Shown: positions 1-8,605 of the stretch, piece after piece
Layout: the number at the start of each line of letters is the position of its first letter
Position numbering within the stretch: the stretch's first letter is position 1
NCBI RefSeq assembly: GCF_003316635.1
Contig: NZ_QNQP01000016.1
Location: 1 to 64,000 of the forward strand
Source of the DNA: Roseovarius dicentrarchi
Lineage (GTDB): Bacteria > Pseudomonadota > Alphaproteobacteria > Rhodobacterales > Rhodobacteraceae
Length of the DNA: 64,000 nucleotides
Direction of reading: 5' to 3'
Translations under genes and position numbers: made by a program
The notes under the pieces: model-generated
Told to the model about the DNA's origin: nothing
The model's database searches: none
The model's input: the letters and a program-made list of their open reading frames with translations, nothing else

Positions 1-449
1 CTCAGCTGGTCGGGCAACGTCCACGCCCGTGATTATGTCACCATCGTCCCGATGGGCGCAGACGAGGGCACGCATGGCGATTATATCCGTGTCGGGGACA
101 AGACCGAGGGCCGCCTGACCGCCCCCGCCGAGGTCGGCCTTTACGAGCTGCGCTATGTGCTGAACGAGGGCAAGCGCACGCTGGCGACCGCGCAGGTCGA
201 GGTGGTCGCAGCCGAGGTCGGCATTTCCGGCCCCGCCACCGTGACCACCGGCGCAGCGTTTGAGCTCAGCTGGTCGGGCAACGTCCATGCCCGTGATTAT
301 GTCACCATCGTCCCGATGGGCGCAGACGAGGGCACGCATGGCGATTATATCCGCGTCGGCGACAAGACCGAGGGCCGCCTGACCGCCCCCGCCGAGGTCG
401 GCCTTTACGAGCTGCGCTATGTGCTGAACGAGGGCAAGCGCACGCTGGC
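1..449 (+). repeat. Tandem in-frame 264-bp duplication (88 codons)
   Basis: Bases 1-185 recur at 265-449. I count three substitutions in 185 positions, at least two of them silent, so the units were duplicated or homogenised recently. The left boundary lies outside the window, so further copies may exist upstream. Confidence 0.9.
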
Positions 450-1023
450 CAGCGCCCCCGTTGAGGTGGTTGAGGCGCAAATCACCGTCACCGGCCCGTC
501 CGTGATCCGCGCAGGGGAGCCTGTGCAAATCAGCTGGTCTGACGTCGTCAATCCGAACGATTACATCACCATCGTTCCCGCAGGCGCGCCCGAGGGCAGC
601 CATGACGGCTATATCCGCACGCATACGACGACCGAAGGTAAACTGACCGCTCCAGCCGAACAGGGCCTGTTCGAGATCCGCTATGTTCTGAACGTGGGCG
701 GCAAAACGCTTGCCACGGCGGGTCTGGAGGTGGTCGCACCTGATGCGCCGCTTGACGATGGTGCCGGTCTGTCCGTTCCCGAGACCGCCAGCCCCGGCGC
801 AACCATCACCGTCACATGGACCGGCGGAACCGACAGCACGGATCAGCGGATTTCCGTCGCCCGCAAGGATCAGCCGGATTTTGGCTGGGTCAGCGCCCAG
901 AAGGTGGGGGACGGCAAAACCATGGATCTGGTCATGCCGGATGCGCCCGGCCTCTACGAAATCCGCTTTCTCGACATCGCCGGGCGCAGCCTGCTCGGGC
1001 GGTCAGTGATCGAGGTGAAGTGA
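1..1023 (+). CDS. Repeat-domain protein, C-terminal part (5' end outside window)
   Basis: The reading frame is open from base 1 to the TGA at 1021-1023, so the start lies upstream of the window. The visible 340 residues are four successive beta-rich units of about 85 residues. The first three share the pattern SWSG..., DYVTIVP, YIR, TEGRLTAPAE, GLYELRYVLNEG..TLA and end in VEVV; the fourth is more diverged (VTWTGG, PGLYEIRFLD). Units of this kind are known to me from the C-termini of von Willebrand factor A proteins of Rhodobacteraceae, but no VWA domain is visible here, so that is inference. Units one and two are almost identical in DNA (see the repeat entry). The stop overlaps the next start (TGATG), suggesting co-expression with the secreted SH3 protein. 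Confidence 0.75.
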   Translation, partial: LSWSGNVHARDYVTIVPMGADEGTHGDYIRVGDKTEGRLTAPAEVGLYELRYVLNEGKRTLATAQVEVVAAEVGISGPATVTTGAAFELSWSGNVHARDYVTIVPMGADEGTHGDYIRVGDKTEGRLTAPAEVGLYELRYVLNEGKRTLASAPVEVVEAQITVTGPSVIRAGEPVQISWSDVVNPNDYITIVPAGAPEGSHDGYIRTHTTTEGKLTAPAEQGLFEIRYVLNVGGKTLATAGLEVVAPDAPLDDGAGLSVPETASPGATITVTWTGGTDSTDQRISVARKDQPDFGWVSAQKVGDGKTMDLVMPDAPGLYEIRFLDIAGRSLLGRSVIEVK

Positions 1024-1811
1024 TGCGGGGACATGCGTTCATTGCCGCCGCTTTTGCACTGGTGCTTGGCGCGTTGCCGGCGCGCGCCGAAATTGACGGC
1101 CACGGACCGGACGCATGGCGCGTGACCGGGGTGGCCGCCGATGACGTGCTGAACATCCGGATGGGGCCGGGGACGGACTATCTGGTGATCGGCCAGTTCG
1201 CCCCCGATGCGCGCGGGCTGGAGCAGATCACATGCGTTCCGCTGCTGATCCCGGCCATCGCCCACCAGCTGAGCGATGCGCAGCGCGCCAACCTGCCGCC
1301 GCGCTGGTGCCTGATGCGCAGCCGCGATTTCAGCAAGGCCGGCTGGGTGGCCCAGCGGTTTTTGATGGAGGACGCGCTGGAGCCGGTCAGCGCACCCGAT
1401 ATCGGCCCCACATCGGACGTCGTTCAGACCATCGGCGATCCGCTGATCGACGATGCCGCCTATCTGGTCAGCGATCTTTACTCCGCGTTCGCGTCGCAGC
1501 GCGGCGCAGGGCAGAACCCGTTCGCCGCACCGCTGGCATCCCGGTATTTCTTTGCCGACCTCGTGCCGGCGCTTGCGGGGCGCGGCGCGGACCTGCTCTA
1601 TGACGCGCAGGATTTTCAGGGCAGCATCCTGCGCATCGTCCCCGACGCCGATCAGCCCATGCTGCGCGGCATGATCACGGTGAACGTCGATTTCACCAAT
1701 TTCGGAATGCGCCAGCGCGCCATCTACCGGCTGCGCGCAGACACGGCGCAAACCGGCGCACCGGTTCGCATATTCCGGATCGATCACGACGGTTGGAGCT
1801 TTCCGGGCTGA
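1023..1811 (+). CDS. Secreted SH3-domain protein
   Basis: 262 residues. The ATG at 1023 overlaps the preceding stop, with GAGGTG just upstream. An N-terminal signal peptide is clear (hydrophobic AFIAAAFALVLGALPARA, cleavage after ARA near residue 21). Residues about 30-100 look like a bacterial SH3b domain (WRVTGV...LNIRMGPGTDYLVIG). The remaining ~150 residues contain a YFFADLVPAL region and no motif I recognise. SH3b domains usually bind peptidoglycan or protein ligands, so a periplasmic role is likely. Translational coupling to the repeat protein upstream suggests they work together; the function is unknown. Confidence 0.75.
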   Translation: MRGHAFIAAAFALVLGALPARAEIDGHGPDAWRVTGVAADDVLNIRMGPGTDYLVIGQFAPDARGLEQITCVPLLIPAIAHQLSDAQRANLPPRWCLMRSRDFSKAGWVAQRFLMEDALEPVSAPDIGPTSDVVQTIGDPLIDDAAYLVSDLYSAFASQRGAGQNPFAAPLASRYFFADLVPALAGRGADLLYDAQDFQGSILRIVPDADQPMLRGMITVNVDFTNFGMRQRAIYRLRADTAQTGAPVRIFRIDHDGWSFPG

Positions 1812-1959
1812 GCCATTCCTCGCGCGCCGGCGGTTTAGGCTGGTCCTAAGCAATGATGATGCAATTTGTAATTTCCCACGCATCGCACCGTGCCTATGAA
1901 GGCCGAAATGCAATGCCTGCGGGCAGCGCGCAGGCAATCGGATCGAAAGGGGCGCTGGC

Positions 1960-3237
1960 ATGCCGAGGGAAAGAACGGACACGTTGATTGTCGGCGGCGG
2001 ACAGGCCGGCATCGCGATGAGCGAGCATCTGGGCCGCGCGGGCGTCCCGCATATCGTGATCGAAAAGAACCGCACAGCCGAGGCATGGCGCACCGGACGT
2101 TGGGACAATCTGGTTGCCAACGGCCCGGCCTGGCATGACCGCTTTCCGGGTATGGCATTCGATGACTGCCACCCCGATGCCTTTGTGTCAAAGGACCGGA
2201 TGGCGCAGTATCTGGTGGATTATGCCGCGATGATCGGCGCGCCGATCCGCGAAGGGGTCGAGGTGCTGTCTGCGGCGCGGCTGGACGGTCCCGGCGGGTT
2301 TCTGGTCACCACCAGCGATGGCCAGATCGAGGCGCAGCGCATCGTTGCCGCAACCGGCGCGTTTCAGCACCCGGTCATCCCGCCGATCCTGCCCGAAACG
2401 GCGCCGGTCCAGCATCTGCATTCCTTCCACTACAAAAGCCCCGATCAGCTGCCCGACGGGGCGGTCATGGTGGTCGGCGCCGGCTCCTCCGGCGCGCAGA
2501 TCGCGGACGAGCTGAACCGGGCAGGGCGCAAGGTGTTCCTGTCAGTCGGCCCGCATGACCGCCCGCCGCGCCGCTACCGGGGGCGCGACAATGTGTGGTG
2601 GCTGGGTGTTCTGGGCCTGTGGGACATGGCCGCGCCGCAGCCGGGCACCGAACATGTGACCATTTCGGTCAGCGGCGCGCGCGGCGGTCAGACGATGGAT
2701 TTCCGACGTCTGACGGGCGAGGGGGTGATCCTGACCGGACGCACCAGCGGCTACGCGGACGGCATCCTGCAATTTGACGACGACCTGCCGCGCAATATCG
2801 CCGCGGGCGATGCCAATTATACCAGCGTGCTGGACATGGCCGATGCCTATGTCGCGCGCACCGGGATCGACCTGCCCGAAGACCCCGCAGCGCGGGCGGT
2901 GTATCCCGATCCGGCCTGCCTGACCGACCCTGTCCGCGCGCTCGATCTGGCCGCCGAGGGCGTCAGCGCGATCATCTGGGCAACCGGGTTTCGGCAGGAT
3001 TTCAGCTGGCTCAAGCTGGATGCGTTCGACGCGCAGGGCGCGCCGATCCATCAGCGCGGATCGTCGGTGGAACCCGATGTCTACTTCCTTGGCCTGCCAT
3101 GGCAATCGCGACGCGGCTCGTCCTTCCTATGGGGCGTGTGGCACGATGCCAGACATATCGCGGATCAGATCGAAATTCAGCGCGCCTATCAGCGCTACGA
3201 GGGCGAGGCTGCCGTCGTGCAACCTGCCGCCGAATAA
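1960..3237 (+). CDS. Flavin-dependent monooxygenase (FMO/CzcO-like)
   Basis: 425 residues. An FAD Rossmann motif (VGGGQAG, residues about 11-17) opens the protein. A second dinucleotide motif near residues 168-182 (VVGAGSSGAQIADEL) should bind NADPH, and ATGFRQDF late in the chain resembles the ATG motif of N-hydroxylating and Baeyer-Villiger-like flavoenzymes. The family oxygenates amines, sulfides or ketones; the substrate cannot be read from sequence. It is first in a four-gene run with RidA, DUF1028 and an ArgE-like deacylase. RidA downstream fits a pathway producing reactive imines/enamines, pointing to an amine substrate (inference). The start is preceded by a GAAAGGGG SD-like stretch. 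Confidence 0.8.
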   Translation: MPRERTDTLIVGGGQAGIAMSEHLGRAGVPHIVIEKNRTAEAWRTGRWDNLVANGPAWHDRFPGMAFDDCHPDAFVSKDRMAQYLVDYAAMIGAPIREGVEVLSAARLDGPGGFLVTTSDGQIEAQRIVAATGAFQHPVIPPILPETAPVQHLHSFHYKSPDQLPDGAVMVVGAGSSGAQIADELNRAGRKVFLSVGPHDRPPRRYRGRDNVWWLGVLGLWDMAAPQPGTEHVTISVSGARGGQTMDFRRLTGEGVILTGRTSGYADGILQFDDDLPRNIAAGDANYTSVLDMADAYVARTGIDLPEDPAARAVYPDPACLTDPVRALDLAAEGVSAIIWATGFRQDFSWLKLDAFDAQGAPIHQRGSSVEPDVYFLGLPWQSRRGSSFLWGVWHDARHIADQIEIQRAYQRYEGEAAVVQPAAE

Positions 3238-3253
3238 CCCAAGGAACATCACA

Positions 3254-3682
3254 ATGGCCCATACCCGCATTCGCAAGTTCAACACCGGCGATACCTACCC
3301 CGAGCAGAGACTGGACAATGACCTGTGCCAGGCGGTCGTCACCCAAGGCGGCAAAACCGTCTGGCTGCGTGGCCAATGCCCGCAGAACCTGGACGATGCC
3401 GCCAATATCGACAGCCACGATCCGGCCGAGCAGACCCACAAGGTGATGCAGAACATCAAACAGCTGATCGAGGAGGCCGGCGGCGAAATGGCCCATCTGG
3501 TCAAGGTGGTGGTCTACATCACCGATGTGCGCCACCGCGAGGCGGTCTATCGCACCATGGGCGAATATATCAAAGGGGTGCATCCGGTCTCGACCGGGCT
3601 GGTGGTGCAGGCGCTGGCGCGGCCCGAATGGCTGGTGGAAATCGACGGCACGGCGGTCATTCCCGAAGGGTATGGCGCATGA
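3254..3682 (+). CDS. RidA-family enamine/imine deaminase
   Basis: 142 residues, the normal RidA (YjgF/YER057c/UK114) length. The family hydrolyses reactive 2-aminoacrylate-type enamines/imines released by PLP enzymes and amine oxidases. Conserved blocks seen: QNIKQLIEEAGGEMAHLVKVVVYITDV and the C-terminal ARPEWLVEIDGTAVIP. It starts 16 nt after the monooxygenase stop (AAGGAACATCACA before the ATG) and its stop overlaps the next start (ATGA). A subfamily role tied to the flanking oxygenase and DUF1028 gene is likely but not proven. Confidence 0.85.
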   Translation: MAHTRIRKFNTGDTYPEQRLDNDLCQAVVTQGGKTVWLRGQCPQNLDDAANIDSHDPAEQTHKVMQNIKQLIEEAGGEMAHLVKVVVYITDVRHREAVYRTMGEYIKGVHPVSTGLVVQALARPEWLVEIDGTAVIPEGYGA

Positions 3683-4353
3683 CCTTTTCGCTTGTTGCGC
3701 GCTGCGCCGATACCGGCATGTTCGGCGTCGCCATATCCTCGTCCTCGCCGGCGGTCGCGGCGCGCTGCGCCTTCACGCGCGCGGGCGTCGGCGCGGTCGC
3801 GTCGCAGAATGTCACGGATCCGGCGCTGGGGCCGCTTGTGCTGACCCTGATGCAGGGCGGGCTGGGCGCCGGGGACGCGATTGCCAAAATGGTGTCCGAG
3901 GCCAGATTTGCCGAATACCGGCAGGTGCTGGCCGTCGATGACGCGGGCGGCACGGCCATTCATTCGGGGCCAAATTCGCTGGGGATCTGGACGCAGGCGC
4001 AAGGCGAAAATGTCGCCTCGGGCGGCAACCTTCTGGCCAATGACGGCGTGCCGCAGGCGATTGTGGATGGCTACCTGTCGGCCACCGGTCATATCGGCGA
4101 CCGCCTGATTGCCGCGATGCGCGCGGGCCTTGCGGCGGGGGGCGAGGCCGGTCCGGTCCATTCCGCCGGGATGCAGATCGCGGACCGGGTGGCATGGCCC
4201 GTTGCCGACCTGCGCTGCGACTGGACCCAAGACTGCCCGATCGAGGCGATCGCGACCGCGTGGGACATCTACAAGCCGCAGCTGGAGGCCTATGTCCAGC
4301 GGGCGCTGGACCCGCGCGCGGCGCCCTCCTACGGTGTGCCGGGCGACGATTGA
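3679..4353 (+). CDS. DUF1028 family protein (Ntn-hydrolase-like fold)
   Basis: 224 residues. It has the DUF1028 hallmarks: an N-terminal TFSLVARC.DTG.FGVAISSSSPAVAARC and an AGVGAVASQNVTDP block, followed by GNLL. These proteins are predicted Ntn-type hydrolases, but their reactions are largely undescribed. The ATG lies inside the RidA stop (4-nt overlap), so the two are translationally coupled. The monooxygenase-RidA-DUF1028-deacylase order suggests a catabolic set for an N-substituted amino compound. Confidence 0.8.
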   Translation: MTFSLVARCADTGMFGVAISSSSPAVAARCAFTRAGVGAVASQNVTDPALGPLVLTLMQGGLGAGDAIAKMVSEARFAEYRQVLAVDDAGGTAIHSGPNSLGIWTQAQGENVASGGNLLANDGVPQAIVDGYLSATGHIGDRLIAAMRAGLAAGGEAGPVHSAGMQIADRVAWPVADLRCDWTQDCPIEAIATAWDIYKPQLEAYVQRALDPRAAPSYGVPGDD

Positions 4354-4415
4354 AACGCGGCGCGTGGCCGGGATACGCCGACAGATCGCCGCAACATCAC
4401 GGAGCCGGCCGCAGA

Positions 4416-5606
4416 ATGACCGCCTACACAGCGACCACAGACATCCTTGAACGGCTGATCGCGTTCCCGACAGTCAGCGCCGAGAGCAATCTGGCGCTGG
4501 TTGACTACTCAGAGGGGCTGCTGAACGCCGCCGGTTTCACGACGCAGCGCATCCCCGATCCGGTGCAGGCCAAATCCGGTCTGGTCGCGCGCATCGGGCC
4601 GGTTGGCGCGGGCGGCGTGTTGCTGTCGGCCCATAGTGATGTGGTGCCGGTCTGCGGGCAGGCATGGGCGCGCCCGCCGTTTCAGATGACGCGCGCCGAT
4701 GGACGGCTTTACGGGCGCGGCAGCACCGATATGAAGGGGTTTCTGGCCTCCATGCTGTCGCTGGCGCAGCGGGTCGATGCGGCGGCGCTGGCCGCGCCCC
4801 TGATGATGGTGATATCCTACGACGAAGAGATCGGCTGCCAGGGCATTCGCAAGATGATGCCGGCGCTGGAGCGTCTGAATTGGGCGCCCGATCTGTGCAT
4901 CGTCGGAGAGCCGACAATGATGCGGCCCGCCACCGGGCACAAGGGCAAGGCGGCGCTGCGCGCCACGTGCCACGGCGTTGCGGGCCATTCGGCGCTGGCG
5001 CCGAGCTATGTCAACGCGCTGCATCTGGCGGCCGATTTCATCACTGCGCTGCGCGATATTCAGGCCGATTATCAGGCGTCAGGCCATCGCGATGCCGCTT
5101 ATGACGTGCCGTATTCCACCGTGCATGCCGGGACCGTTCAGGGCGGCACGGCGCTGAATATCGTGGCAGATAGCGCTGTCATCACGTTCGAGCTGCGCCA
5201 CCTGCCCGAGGATACCTTGGAGCAGTTTCAGACCCGGCTGGCCTGCGCGGCGGATCGCATCTGTGCGCCGTACCGCGCCCGCCATTCCGAGGTCCGGATT
5301 GAGATTGAAACCACCAACACCTATCCCGGTCTGGAAATCGCGCCCGATCACCCGGCGGTGCAGCGCGCCGCGCGGCTGGCCGGCGCGGATGATCTGACCG
5401 CGGATGATCCGGCCAAGGTGGCGTTCGGCACCGAGGCGGGGTTTCTTGCCGCGCTGGACATTCCCACCATTGTTTGCGGCCCCGGCAGCATGGCGGGGCA
5501 GGGTCACAAGGCGGATGAGTACCTTGACCTGGCGCAGCTGGGTCTGTGCGATGCCATGATGGACCGCCTGCATGCCGATCTGGCCTGCCCGTCAACCGGG
5601 CGGTGA
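4416..5606 (+). CDS. argE: M20 family deacylase, acetylornithine deacetylase (ArgE)-like
   Basis: 396 residues. M20 zinc-peptidase motifs are present: SAHSDVVPV (metal-binding His/Asp), LYGRGSTDMKGF (bridging Asp), SYDEEIGCQG (catalytic Glu and metal Glu) and FGTEAGF near the end. The family removes an acyl group from acylated amino acids, classically N2-acetylornithine. It lies 62 nt after DUF1028, the loosest spacing in the run. A second ArgE-like gene sits at 18082-19248, and this copy belongs to a catabolic cluster, so its true substrate may be another N-acyl amino acid. Its last 15 nt overlap the convergent LysR gene. Confidence 0.75.
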   Translation: MTAYTATTDILERLIAFPTVSAESNLALVDYSEGLLNAAGFTTQRIPDPVQAKSGLVARIGPVGAGGVLLSAHSDVVPVCGQAWARPPFQMTRADGRLYGRGSTDMKGFLASMLSLAQRVDAAALAAPLMMVISYDEEIGCQGIRKMMPALERLNWAPDLCIVGEPTMMRPATGHKGKAALRATCHGVAGHSALAPSYVNALHLAADFITALRDIQADYQASGHRDAAYDVPYSTVHAGTVQGGTALNIVADSAVITFELRHLPEDTLEQFQTRLACAADRICAPYRARHSEVRIEIETTNTYPGLEIAPDHPAVQRAARLAGADDLTADDPAKVAFGTEAGFLAALDIPTIVCGPGSMAGQGHKADEYLDLAQLGLCDAMMDRLHADLACPSTGR

Positions 5607-6542
5607 CACCCGCCCCAGAAGGTCAGGCGCATGGCGTTCGATCCAGCCATGCGCGTGGCGGGCGAAGGCCTGTTGCAGCTGGGTGGGGCCCGCGCCGCCG
5701 CTGGTCAGGATACCCAGCCGCATGGCGCGCAACTGGCCGGCCAGCGGCACAAAGCGGATCGGCTTGCCATCCGGGGCCAGATCGCCGCGCGGGCGCACAT
5801 TGACGATTGCGTAGCCAAAGCCATTGGCGACCAGCCCGCGCATCACCGCCATATCGCGCGTGCGTTCGGCAATGTTGGGGCGCAGGCCGCTATCGGTGAA
5901 CAGCGACAGGAAATAATCGGCGCTGTGGGGCAGATCGAGCAGGATCATCGGATGCGGCGCCAGCTGGTCGATTGAAATCGCAGGCAGGTCTGCCAAGGGA
6001 TGCGCCGCGTGCAGCGCCGCCATGGGCGGCAGCTGAACGATCGGGTCAAACGCCAGATCGCGCGGCAGGTCCAGATCATATGTCAGGGCAAGATCGATCT
6101 TGGCCTGCCGCTGAAGGCTGAACAGTCCCGATTGATCCGCCTCGATCTGGGATATGCGCACATCGGCGTGCAGATCCACAAAGCTGCGCCGCAATCCGGG
6201 CAGAACGATCTGCGCAAAGGTGTTCAGGCATCCGATGGCCAGCGGCCCGCGCACGCTGCCCGACAGATCGCCGGCCATATCGCGCAGCGCGCCGGCCTGT
6301 TGCAGCACCGATCGCGCATGCGCCAGCAGCTGGCGGCCGGCGGCTGTGGGGGTCAGCCCTTGGGCATGGTGGCGGATAAACAGCCGGACGCCCAGCTCCT
6401 CCTCCAGCTGCGACACGCCGGCCGATACCGACGGGGGCGACACGTTCACCTGCTGCGACGCACCCGCGATGCTGCCGGTATCGCCAACGGCGACGAAATA
6501 CTCCAGTTGTCTGAGCGTGTAGCGTAGCGGCATTTCTGGCAT
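5592..6542 (-). CDS. LysR-family transcriptional regulator
   Basis: 316 residues from the ATG at 6542 (MPEMPLRYTLRQLEYF); an ATG at 6533 is an equally plausible start and neither has a strong SD. The N-terminal winged helix (about residues 5-65) has the LysR pattern TGSIAGASQQVNVSPPSVSAGVSQLEEELGVRLF split over helix and wing, followed by a substrate-binding domain. It faces the Cds1-like gene across 148 nt and converges on the argE-like operon, so either could be its target; the divergent gene is the usual one for this family. An 11-C run lies 43 nt upstream of the start. Confidence 0.85.
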   Translation of the reverse strand: MPEMPLRYTLRQLEYFVAVGDTGSIAGASQQVNVSPPSVSAGVSQLEEELGVRLFIRHHAQGLTPTAAGRQLLAHARSVLQQAGALRDMAGDLSGSVRGPLAIGCLNTFAQIVLPGLRRSFVDLHADVRISQIEADQSGLFSLQRQAKIDLALTYDLDLPRDLAFDPIVQLPPMAALHAAHPLADLPAISIDQLAPHPMILLDLPHSADYFLSLFTDSGLRPNIAERTRDMAVMRGLVANGFGYAIVNVRPRGDLAPDGKPIRFVPLAGQLRAMRLGILTSGGAGPTQLQQAFARHAHGWIERHAPDLLGRVSPPG

Positions 6543-6690
6543 CACTCTGGCAAGGGGGCATGGGACGGGGCTGCGCAAGGGCTGCCCCCCCCCCCGTGCT
6601 ACGTCCCTATCATGCCGGCGGCAAGCGCGCCGTTCCAGCCCGGCGCCTTTTCGGCTGGCCCGGCACGGCAAATGTTATATTACTGGCCGC
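6543..6690. promoter_or_regulatory. Divergent LysR / Cds1 intergenic region with C11 tract
   Basis: 148 nt between two divergent starts. It contains an uninterrupted run of eleven C at 6585-6595 and, near the Cds1 side, an AT-rich AATGTTATATTACT segment (6671-6684) that is the best candidate for a promoter or LysR-binding core. No exact -35/-10 pair is asserted. Confidence 0.4.
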
Positions 6691-7836
6691 ATGACGCATT
6701 TACCTGACCGAAGCGAGACGACCGGGCGCTGTTTTGGCTATGGCGGCCTTGGCCCGCGCGATGATGACGCGCGGCGCTGGGTGCGCGATGCGATTGCGCT
6801 GCTGAACCGTGATGCGCATCGCTCGGCCGATACGCACCTGATCCGGCTGTCACTGCCCGCGCTGGCGGGGCTTGAGATCTACCTCAAGGACGAAAGCACC
6901 CATCCCACCGGCAGTCTGAAACATCGGCTGGCGCGGTCGCTGATCCTTTACGGGCTGTGCAACGGCCATATCGGCCCGCGCACCACGCTGGTCGAGGCGT
7001 CGTCAGGCTCCACCGCCGTATCCGAGGCATATTTCGCGCGCCAGCTTGGGCTGGATTTCGTCGCCGTCATGCCCCGCTCGACCTCCGCCAGCAAGATCGA
7101 GGCGGTGGCGCGCTATGGCGGGCGCTCGCATCTGGTGGAGCATCCGGCGCAGGTCTATGACGCCGCCCGCCAGATCGCCGCAGAAACCGGCGGCTATTAT
7201 CTGGACCAGTTCACCTATGCCGAGCGCGCAACAGACTGGCGCAGCAACAACAACATCGCTGAAAGCATCTATTCCCAGATGGCGCAGGAGCCTTATCCGG
7301 TGCCGTGCTGGATCGTGATGAGCGCCGGAACCGGCGGCACATCGGCCACGCTGGGGCGGTTGATCCGCTATCAGGGGCATGACACGCGGCTATGCGTGGT
7401 GGACCCCGAAAACTCGGTTTTCTACGACAATTACCTGAGCGACGATTGCGCCCTGACGGGCGAACATGGCTCGGCCATCGAGGGAATCGGCCGCCCGCGG
7501 GTGGAGCCATCTTTCCTGCCTTGCGTGATCGATCACATGCTGAAAGTGCCCGATGCGGCCAGCGTCGGCGCGATGATGGCGCTGTCGGACCATCTGTTTC
7601 GCCGGGTCGGCGCCTCGACCGGCACGAACTTTTACGGGCTGTGCTGGATCGCGGCGCAGATGCAGGCGCGCGGGGAGACGGGCGCGATCGTGTCGGTGAT
7701 CTGCGACGATGGCAACCGCTACGGCACCAGCTATTATGACGCGGGCTGGCTGGCAGACCGGGGCATTGCGCCCGAACCCTACCGCGATCAGATCGCCCGC
7801 TTCTTGGACAGCGGCGTCTGGCAACCGCTGGGCTGA
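6691..7836 (+). CDS. PLP-dependent cysteine synthase/desulfhydrase family enzyme (Cds1-like)
   Basis: 381 residues, fold-type II PLP enzyme. Lys77 in HPTGSLKHRLA is the expected Schiff-base lysine; ASSGSTAVSEAYFA binds the substrate carboxylate and SAGTGGTSAT the phosphate. The extended C-terminus (CDDGNRYGTSYY, then LADRGI) is characteristic of Cds1-type proteins described as L-cysteine desulfhydrases in actinobacteria and fungi, which release H2S, pyruvate and ammonia. A cysteine synthase role cannot be excluded. It is monocistronic: divergent from the LysR gene and convergent with the ABC operon, 7 nt away. Confidence 0.75.
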   Translation: MTHLPDRSETTGRCFGYGGLGPRDDDARRWVRDAIALLNRDAHRSADTHLIRLSLPALAGLEIYLKDESTHPTGSLKHRLARSLILYGLCNGHIGPRTTLVEASSGSTAVSEAYFARQLGLDFVAVMPRSTSASKIEAVARYGGRSHLVEHPAQVYDAARQIAAETGGYYLDQFTYAERATDWRSNNNIAESIYSQMAQEPYPVPCWIVMSAGTGGTSATLGRLIRYQGHDTRLCVVDPENSVFYDNYLSDDCALTGEHGSAIEGIGRPRVEPSFLPCVIDHMLKVPDAASVGAMMALSDHLFRRVGASTGTNFYGLCWIAAQMQARGETGAIVSVICDDGNRYGTSYYDAGWLADRGIAPEPYRDQIARFLDSGVWQPLG

Positions 7837-7843
7837 GGCAGTT

Positions 7844-8605
7844 TCAGGTGGCGGGGGCGGGCGGCGTATCTGTGTCCGCGCTTTCGGTCCGGCGGACCAG
7901 ATGGCGCAAGTAACGCCGCTCGAACCAGCGGAACGCCCATGTGATGCACAAAACGATCAGGAAATACAGCGCCGCCGCCGTGATGAACCCCTCATAGGCC
8001 AGATAATAGCGCCCGTTCAGCCAGCGCCCGACGCCCAGGATATCCTGTAGCGTGATCGTGCTGGCAATGACCGACCCGTGCAGCATGAAGATAACCTCGT
8101 TCGAATAGGCCGGGATGGCGCGCCGAAAGGCCGAGGGCAGGATGATCCGCCGCATGCGGCTGCGATAGGAATGGCCGGTGGCGATGGCGGCCTCGACCTC
8201 GCCGGTCGGGGTGTCGGCGATGGCGCCGCGCAGCAGCTCGGTCGTGTAGGCGGCGGTGTTCAGGGTGAACGCGATCAGCGCGCACCACCACGCCGAGGAC
8301 AGGATCGGATCCCACAACCAGCTGTTGCGGATCACGTCGAACTGTCCCACCCCGTAGTAAATCAGGTAGGTCTGCACCAGCAGCGGCGTGCCGCGAAAAA
8401 CATAGGTGTAGGTCTGCACCAGAGGGTTGAATATGGGATGCTTTGACGCGCGGGCAATCGCCATGGGAATGGCCAGCAGCCCGCCCAGCAGCAGCGCCAG
8501 AAATGTCAGGTTCAGCGTGATCCACACGCCATACATGAAGCGGTCGAAATTCTCCGCGATCAGCGCGATGTCCAACGGGATCCAGGCCAGTATCGTTTCC
8601 ATCAT
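7844..8605 (-). CDS. Polar amino acid ABC transporter permease (HisM-like)
   Basis: 253 residues with about five membrane segments and the EAA loop of HisMQ-type permeases (ELLRGAIADTPTGEVEAA). The ATG at 8605 overlaps the stop of the partner permease (ATGA). It forms the transmembrane dimer with the 8602-9294 product. It is the last gene of a seven-gene operon that begins with an opine-type dehydrogenase, so it should import the substrate of that enzyme. Confidence 0.85.
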   Translation of the reverse strand: MMETILAWIPLDIALIAENFDRFMYGVWITLNLTFLALLLGGLLAIPMAIARASKHPIFNPLVQTYTYVFRGTPLLVQTYLIYYGVGQFDVIRNSWLWDPILSSAWWCALIAFTLNTAAYTTELLRGAIADTPTGEVEAAIATGHSYRSRMRRIILPSAFRRAIPAYSNEVIFMLHGSVIASTITLQDILGVGRWLNGRYYLAYEGFITAAALYFLIVLCITWAFRWFERRYLRHLVRRTESADTDTPPAPAT

